NCBI GenBank assembly: GCA_029268495.1
Contig: JAJUGF010000001.1
Location: 1 to 46,670 of the forward strand
Length of the DNA: 46,670 bases
Direction: 5' to 3'
Source: Gracilibacillus sp.
GTDB taxonomy: Bacteria; Bacillota; Bacilli; Bacillales; Amphibacillaceae
In this document: one piece after another, positions 42,155 to 46,670 of the stretch
Position numbering within the stretch: position 1 is the stretch's first letter
How the letters are laid out: every line of letters starts with the position of its first letter
Notes under the pieces: generated by a model
Database searches by the model: none
Seen by the model: the letters and a program-made list of their open reading frames with translations, nothing else
Told to the model about the DNA's origin: nothing
Made by a program: the position numbers and the translations under genes

Positions 42155-42742
42155 ATGGGCAGATTCTTTTTTAATTATAAAATAATGGTTATGTTATTTA
42201 TTGTGAATGTTGTCGGAACTTTATACGGGTATTATTGGTATATACCTCAACTAAAAGAAACTCCGGTGTATTTTTTGTTATTCGTACCTGATAGTCCAAC
42301 AGCAAGTTTGTTTTTTAGTATCTTTCTATTTGCCTACTTAACTGGAAAAAAATATCCGATAGTAGAAGCGTTAGCCTTTTTAAGTTTACTAAAATACGGT
42401 GTATGGGCAATCATCATGAATGTAATGACTCTTATTGTAAATGGTACATTAGATATTACGGGGTATATGTTAATGTTCTCTCATGGTGCAATGGCCGTAC
42501 AAGCATTTATTTATTCACCATTATATAACATTAAGTTATCCCATTTATTCATCGCATCTGTCATTTTATTACATAATGAAATAATTGACTATGTATATGG
42601 AATGATGCCTGTGTATCATAGTTTATCTAAATATTCAGACCATATCGGTTATTTTACGTTTTGGTTAAGCATCCTTTGTATCATTACGGTATACTTTGTA
42701 TCCGTAAGAAAAGAAGTCCAATCATATGAACTAGTTAAATGA
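42155..42742 (+). CDS. ypjA: DUF1405 membrane protein YpjA
   Basis: A 195-residue protein with about five or six transmembrane helices and the DUF1405 patterns YGYYWYIPQLKETP, PDSPTASLFFSIFL and LLKYGVWAIIMN. It lies between qcrC and ypjB as in B. subtilis. No catalytic motif is evident; function unknown. TAAGGGGAC precedes the ATG. Confidence 0.88.
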   Translation: MGRFFFNYKIMVMLFIVNVVGTLYGYYWYIPQLKETPVYFLLFVPDSPTASLFFSIFLFAYLTGKKYPIVEALAFLSLLKYGVWAIIMNVMTLIVNGTLDITGYMLMFSHGAMAVQAFIYSPLYNIKLSHLFIASVILLHNEIIDYVYGMMPVYHSLSKYSDHIGYFTFWLSILCIITVYFVSVRKEVQSYELVK

Positions 42743-42770
42743 AAGTAAATGTGCAATGATTTAAATAACT

Positions 42771-42800
42771 GTCATATTGATCCCTTATCTTTCATACATT
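42771..42800 (+). promoter_or_regulatory. SigE promoter of ypjB
   Basis: GTCATATT (42771-42778), 14 bases, CATACATT (42793-42800): almost perfect SigE consensus. The start site near 42808 excludes the in-frame GTG at 42802 as translation start. Confidence 0.72.
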
Positions 42801-42831
42801 AGTGAAAAGAAGTATGGAAGAAGGGATTTTT

Positions 42832-43566
42832 GTGCATAAGAAGATCGTCTTAATAATTATTTTTACAATTGGTATTGTCTTGTCAACGGTTGCATTTGTA
42901 CAGGCTAAGAATAATGCAATGACAATAGATTTATATAATTATGAAAGATATGTACAAGAAAAAAGGTATACGCAAGCAGCTCAAAAATTAGAGTCACTAA
43001 AAATTCCTATTGCGGATAATATTAAAAAGAGCCATCCAGAAAAATTAAATACGGTTGAATCGATGATTAATACAAATTTAGAAATTTTGACAGATACGAG
43101 TATCGATCATCATGATAAATTATTGCGTGCACAACAGTTGAATGTGATGTATGATGCATTAACGACATCAGGGGCTCCGTTATGGCATAGGTTCAAAACA
43201 GATTTAGAATTATCTATTGAACAAATTTTAAGTGAAGCATCCATTACAGCACAACAAGTATATGAAATAACTTATCGATGGAATGTAATATCTCCCGTAC
43301 TGAAAATGTATTTATCAAATGAAGAGTATCGTAATCTTCAGGTACTATTCGATGATTTCGATTTAAATTATATAAATCAAGAAAATGAACTACAATCCGT
43401 TTTTCAACAAATGTCGTTATTGGATATGGAATCATTACAGAACAATCGAATTCAAACATACTTTCAATGGTTAACACTTATTGTCATCGGATTTATTTTT
43501 ATCTCTCTATCATATGTTGGATGGATAAGGTATAAAGTCGAGTCTAAAGTAAATCATACAAATTGA
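42832..43566 (+). CDS. ypjB: Sporulation protein YpjB
   Basis: A 244-residue protein with an N-terminal signal/anchor helix (IVLIIIFTIGIVLSTVAFVQA), an extracytoplasmic helical region and a C-terminal transmembrane helix (WLTLIVIGFIFISLSYVGWI). This topology and position between ypjA and dapB match YpjB. The GTG start at 42832 has GAAGAAGGG upstream and lies downstream of the SigE start site, whereas longer versions would not. Role in sporulation is not defined. Confidence 0.85.
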   Translation: MHKKIVLIIIFTIGIVLSTVAFVQAKNNAMTIDLYNYERYVQEKRYTQAAQKLESLKIPIADNIKKSHPEKLNTVESMINTNLEILTDTSIDHHDKLLRAQQLNVMYDALTTSGAPLWHRFKTDLELSIEQILSEASITAQQVYEITYRWNVISPVLKMYLSNEEYRNLQVLFDDFDLNYINQENELQSVFQQMSLLDMESLQNNRIQTYFQWLTLIVIGFIFISLSYVGWIRYKVESKVNHTN

Positions 43567-43623
43567 CAGAACGACATAAATTGACTAAAATTGACCTTAG
43601 AAATAACTGATGGAGGTAACTAA

Positions 43624-44301
43624 ATGGGTGGATATATAATATATTTGTTGATTTTGATTATAGTACCATTATGGGCACAATCAAAAGTAAAAAGTACGTA
43701 TAAGAAATATTCAAAAGTAATGAATGAAAATATGATGACAGGAGCACAAGTCGCCAGAAAAATTTTAGATGATAACGGTTTGTACGATGTATCTGTTGAA
43801 GAAGTGAATGGTGTATTATCAGACCACTATGATCCAAGAAGTAAAGTTGTACGATTATCTTCAGGTAATTTTCACGGGTATTCAGCCGCAGCCGCAGCCA
43901 TTGCAGCACATGAAGTCGGACATGCAATTCAAGATGCACAGTCTTATGCATTCCTACGCTTTCGTCACAGTTTAGTACCAATTGCTAACTTAGGTGATAA
44001 ATTATCTTTCTTCTTTATCATTGGTGGTTTTTTACTAGGATTAATGGACTTGGTGTTAGTTGGGGTAATTTTTATGTCCTTTGCTGTTTTATTCCAATTA
44101 ATTACGCTACCTGTTGAATTTGATGCTTCAAATAGGGCGATGGATCAATTGGTAGCTACAGGTATTATACGTAATAATGAAGAAAAACAAACGAAAAAAG
44201 TGTTGAATGCAGCAGCTTTAACATATGTAGCAGCAGCGCTTGTTGCAGTAGCAGAGTTGATTCGCTTTGCGTCAATGTTTTTCTTGTCAAGCGATGATTA
44301 A
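43624..44301 (+). CDS. Membrane-embedded neutral zinc metallopeptidase (YugP family)
   Basis: A 225-residue YugP/Zn_peptidase_2-type protein. It has an N-terminal helix (GGYIIYLLILIIVPLWAQ), the zincin motif AAHEVGHAIQDA at about residue 97-108, two further membrane helices, and the third-ligand region PVEFDASNRAMDQL. Substrate unknown. Preceded by GGAGGTAA. B. subtilis has the YitT-family gene ypjC near this position, so this is a local substitution. Confidence 0.88.
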   Translation: MGGYIIYLLILIIVPLWAQSKVKSTYKKYSKVMNENMMTGAQVARKILDDNGLYDVSVEEVNGVLSDHYDPRSKVVRLSSGNFHGYSAAAAAIAAHEVGHAIQDAQSYAFLRFRHSLVPIANLGDKLSFFFIIGGFLLGLMDLVLVGVIFMSFAVLFQLITLPVEFDASNRAMDQLVATGIIRNNEEKQTKKVLNAAALTYVAAALVAVAELIRFASMFFLSSDD

Positions 44302-44318
44302 TTCAATTTAATGTATAA

Positions 44319-44363
44319 AAACAGACCGAACCTTTTCAAAAATTGAGAAGGTTCGGTCTGTTT
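44319..44363. terminator. Strong hairpin after the metallopeptidase gene
   Basis: A 21-bp stem (44319-44339 with 44343-44363, one G-U pair) with a three-base loop. T-runs are short, so it may act in both directions. Confidence 0.8.
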
Positions 44364-44481
44364 ATACACTAATTTTAAACAATTGATAAGTGTGTTATTC
44401 AATCAAATTAAGTGTTTATGATATAGTAATAATCATAGCGCCGTTTCTTATATGTTTTACTTTAACTATGGAGGGATATCA

Positions 44482-44838
44482 ATGTATAATAAAGACAGTA
44501 TTAAAGATATGCAAAAAAGAGTCGATGATTTTATATCACAGTTTGAAGAAGGGTATTTCTCTCCACTAAGTATGCTTGCAAGGTTTACTGAAGAAATTGG
44601 GGAACTAGCGAGAGAAGTAAACCATACGTATGGTGAAAAGCCAAAAAAGGTATCCGAAGAAGAGAATTCGATTGAGGCAGAATTAGGTGACCTTCTATTT
44701 GTACTTGTTAGTTTTGCAAATGCAGAACGAATTAATCTAGTAGAAGCTTTTGATCAAACAATGTCTAAAATTGAAACTAGAGATAAAAATCGTTGGACAA
44801 TGAAAAATAATGGAGGTAGTATAAGTGAAAAAAATTAG
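44482..44838 (+). CDS. ypjD: MazG-like nucleotide pyrophosphohydrolase YpjD
   Basis: A 118-residue single-domain MazG-type enzyme. The metal-binding helices are [16 protein letters not shown] and [19 protein letters not shown] 44482 follows GGAGGG; the ATG at 44452 lacks a ribosome-binding site. A weak promoter (TCAATC, 17 bases, TATAGT ending at 44427) lies upstream. The last 14 bases overlap dapB, as in B. subtilis ypjD-dapB. Confidence 0.9.
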   Translation: MYNKDSIKDMQKRVDDFISQFEEGYFSPLSMLARFTEEIGELAREVNHTYGEKPKKVSEEENSIEAELGDLLFVLVSFANAERINLVEAFDQTMSKIETRDKNRWTMKNNGGSISEKN

Positions 44839-45625
44839 AGTTGTAGTAGCAGGTCCAAGAGGAAAGATGGGCTCTGAAGCGCTACGGATGATTTCAAAAC
44901 AGGATGATTTAGAATTAGTAGCATGCTTAGATCACAAATATGAAGGGGAGTATATTCGTGACTTTGATAGTCTACCAAACATCAATGCACGTATATATAC
45001 AGATATACAGAAATGTTTAAGTGAAGTAAACGCGGATGTACTTGTGGATTTAACGACACCTGAATATGGTTACATACATACGAAAACAGCTATTGAAAAT
45101 GGTGTAAGACCAGTTGTCGGAACAACAGGATTTACAGATGAGCAATTAGCTGAATTAACAGATTTAGCAGAAGATAAGGGCATTGGCGTAATCATTGCAC
45201 CTAATTTTGCATTGGGTGCCGTTCTAATGATGCAATTTGCTAAATGGGCAGCAAAGTACTTTCCAGATGTTGAAATTATTGAGAAACATCACGACAATAA
45301 ATTAGATGCTCCTTCAGGTACTGCAGTGAAAACGGCACAATTGATACAAGAAGTACGTGAACAAAAGCAACAAGGACATCCAAATGAAAAAGAGACAATC
45401 CAAGGCGCAAGAGGTGCTAATTTTGATGGAATGAGAATACATAGTATGAGATTACCAGGTCTTGTTGCACATCAAGAAGTAGTTTTCGGATCAACTGGTG
45501 AAAATTTAACAATTAAACATGACTCTTTTCACAGGGAATCCTTTATGACAGGTGTAAAGCTAGCGATTGATAATGTGATGAAATTAAATGTGTTAGTTTA
45601 TGGATTAGAAAATATTTTAGAGTAG
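44825..45625 (+). CDS. dapB: 4-hydroxy-tetrahydrodipicolinate reductase DapB
   Basis: A 266-residue NAD(P)H enzyme of the lysine/diaminopimelate pathway. NAD motif [23 protein letters not shown], catalytic [15 protein letters not shown] (His-His and Lys) and [14 protein letters not shown]. Also feeds dipicolinic acid of the spore core. GTG start 44825 with GGAGGT upstream. Confidence 0.96.
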   Translation: MKKIRVVVAGPRGKMGSEALRMISKQDDLELVACLDHKYEGEYIRDFDSLPNINARIYTDIQKCLSEVNADVLVDLTTPEYGYIHTKTAIENGVRPVVGTTGFTDEQLAELTDLAEDKGIGVIIAPNFALGAVLMMQFAKWAAKYFPDVEIIEKHHDNKLDAPSGTAVKTAQLIQEVREQKQQGHPNEKETIQGARGANFDGMRIHSMRLPGLVAHQEVVFGSTGENLTIKHDSFHRESFMTGVKLAIDNVMKLNVLVYGLENILE

Positions 45626-45634
45626 GTGAATGGT

Positions 45635-46030
45635 ATGAATATAGCATTAATTGCACATGACGAAAAAAAACAAGATATGGTTAATTTTACGACAGCATAT
45701 ACGAGTATTTTAAAAAAACATACATTATACGCTACAGGTACGACTGGAACAAGAATCAATGAAGCTACAGGTTTAGAAATTGAACGATTTCAATCAGGTC
45801 CACTAGGAGGCGATCAACAAATTGGTGCAAAAATCGCTACAAATGATATGGATTTAGTCATCTTTTTCCGAGATCCATTAACAGCGCAACCTCATGAACC
45901 AGATATTAGTGCATTAATGCGTTTATGTGACGTGTATCAAATCCCACTAGTTACTAACTTAGGTGGTGCAGAAGTAATGATAAGAGCGCTAGATTCAGGG
46001 TTATTTGATTGGAGAAATATAACAAAGTAA
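45635..46030 (+). CDS. mgsA: Methylglyoxal synthase MgsA
   Basis: A 131-residue enzyme converting dihydroxyacetone phosphate to methylglyoxal. Motifs: [42 protein letters not shown] with [17 protein letters not shown] 45635 follows TAGGTGAA that overlaps the dapB stop. bshA follows 35 bases later; bshB1, between them in B. subtilis, is missing. Bacillithiol helps detoxify methylglyoxal. Confidence 0.95.
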   Translation: MNIALIAHDEKKQDMVNFTTAYTSILKKHTLYATGTTGTRINEATGLEIERFQSGPLGGDQQIGAKIATNDMDLVIFFRDPLTAQPHEPDISALMRLCDVYQIPLVTNLGGAEVMIRALDSGLFDWRNITK

Positions 46031-46065
46031 GTACAAAATAAATACAAAATAAGGTAGGTCCTTTT

Positions 46066-46670
46066 ATGTTAAAAATAGGAATTACTTGTTATCCATCTGT
46101 AGGGGGATCTGGCATTGTAGCCACCGAATTAGGAAAGATGCTAGCAAGAAAAGGTCACGAAGTCCATTTTATTACATCTAGTGTGCCATTTCGGTTGGAA
46201 GAGTTTCATCCAAATATTTATTTTCATGAAGTGGAGATGAACCACTATCCAGTATTCCAATACCCTCCGTATGATTTAACTTTGGCAACCAAAATGGCAG
46301 AAGTGATTGATGCAGAGAAATTAGACATTCTGCATGCACATTATGCTATGCCACATGCAATTTGTGCATTATTAGCAAAAGACATGGCGGCACATCAAGT
46401 CAAAGTAGTGACGACACTTCATGGTACAGATATAACTGTATTAGGGATAGATTTAAGTTTAAAGAAAATTATACAATATGCGATAGAGAAATCTGATGCA
46501 GTTACTGCAGTATCAAATAGTCTTGTACAACAGACGAAGGAAATGGTCGGTGTTAACAAAGACATTCATGTTGTCTATAATTTTATTAATGAAAAAGATT
46601 ATTATAAAAAAATCAATCAAAAAATTAAAGAGAAATACAATGTACAAGAAGATGAAAAAATTCTTATACA
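46066..46670 (+). CDS. bshA: Bacillithiol synthesis glycosyltransferase BshA, 5' part
   Basis: Partial gene running off the right edge; about 201 residues are visible. BshA joins UDP-GlcNAc and L-malate, the first step of bacillithiol synthesis. The GT4 N-terminal domain shows [68 protein letters not shown] and [15 protein letters not shown] 46066 is preceded by AAGGTAGG. Confidence 0.94.
   Translation, partial: MLKIGITCYPSVGGSGIVATELGKMLARKGHEVHFITSSVPFRLEEFHPNIYFHEVEMNHYPVFQYPPYDLTLATKMAEVIDAEKLDILHAHYAMPHAICALLAKDMAAHQVKVVTTLHGTDITVLGIDLSLKKIIQYAIEKSDAVTAVSNSLVQQTKEMVGVNKDIHVVYNFINEKDYYKKINQKIKEKYNVQEDEKILI

Noticed and set aside
43658-43981. A 107-codon minus-strand open frame inside the zinc metallopeptidase gene
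   Set aside because: Shadow of the HEVGH-containing gene, with no ribosome-binding site.

Overview
The window is one contiguous piece of a low-G+C, endospore-forming, flagellated, respiring member of the Bacillaceae. Its gene order follows the Bacillus subtilis segment that runs from resABCDE-sigX through fer-ypbB-recS, gudB-ypdA-prsW-sleB-ypeB-cmk-ypfD, der-gpsA-spoIVA-hbs, the aro 'supraoperon' and qcrABC, to dapB-mgsA-bshA. The AT-rich codon use, frequent TTG/GTG starts, and presence of sporulation genes (cotJABC, sleB/ypeB, spoVIF, spoIVA, ypjB) together with a menaquinone/bc complex suggest an Oceanobacillus/Virgibacillus-like genus. That genus-level placement is inference.

Layout. 1-4360: 3' end of resC, resD (no resE follows), a cobalamin-riboswitch-controlled pair (DUF4430 lipoprotein plus ECF S-component), then sigX-rsiX. 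4426-7620: ferredoxin on the minus strand, then ypbB-recS and a small membrane protein. 7735-8794: cotJABC spore-coat operon on the minus strand. 9048-12951: a glutamate-dehydrogenase-family gene with lost active-site residues, ypdA, ansA (minus) and prsW. 13225-18743: sleB-ypeB, PilZ protein ypfA, cmk, plsC, ypfD. 18995-26416: yphA/YIEGIA/small partner, der, gpsA, spoVIF, yphE, yphF, spoIVA. 26811-37217: hbs, hepS-menG-hepT, ndk, cheR, aroC-aroB-aroH-hisC-tyrA-aroA. 37536-46670: ypiA-ypiB-ypiF, qcrABC, ypjA, ypjB, a zinc metallopeptidase, mazG-like, dapB, mgsA and the 5' part of bshA.

How the genes work together. Respiration is represented by ResC/ResD, the heptaprenyl-menaquinone genes and the menaquinol:cytochrome c reductase. 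Aromatic precursors (aroC/B/H/A, hisC, tyrA) feed tyrosine, phenylalanine and menaquinone. Bacillithiol physiology appears twice (ypdA and bshA). Stage-specific sporulation promoters can be read by eye upstream of spoIVA and ypjB (SigE), sleB (SigG) and spoVIF (SigK).

Most notable points. (1) The B12-riboswitch DUF4430/S-component cassette sits where resE is found in B. subtilis, and its riboswitch has a readable kissing loop and a Shine-Dalgarno-sequestering hairpin. (2) The gudB-position protein has lost two of three active-site lysines and the substrate-binding serine but keeps a near-consensus promoter, so it looks like an expressed pseudoenzyme. (3) A folded RNA candidate lies in the gpsA-spoVIF 3' region, and a 22-bp perfect palindrome abuts the hbs promoter. 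(4) Several B. subtilis neighbours (resE, trpEDCFBA, mtrAB, bshB1) are missing. No tRNA, rRNA, CRISPR array, prophage or insertion sequence was seen.
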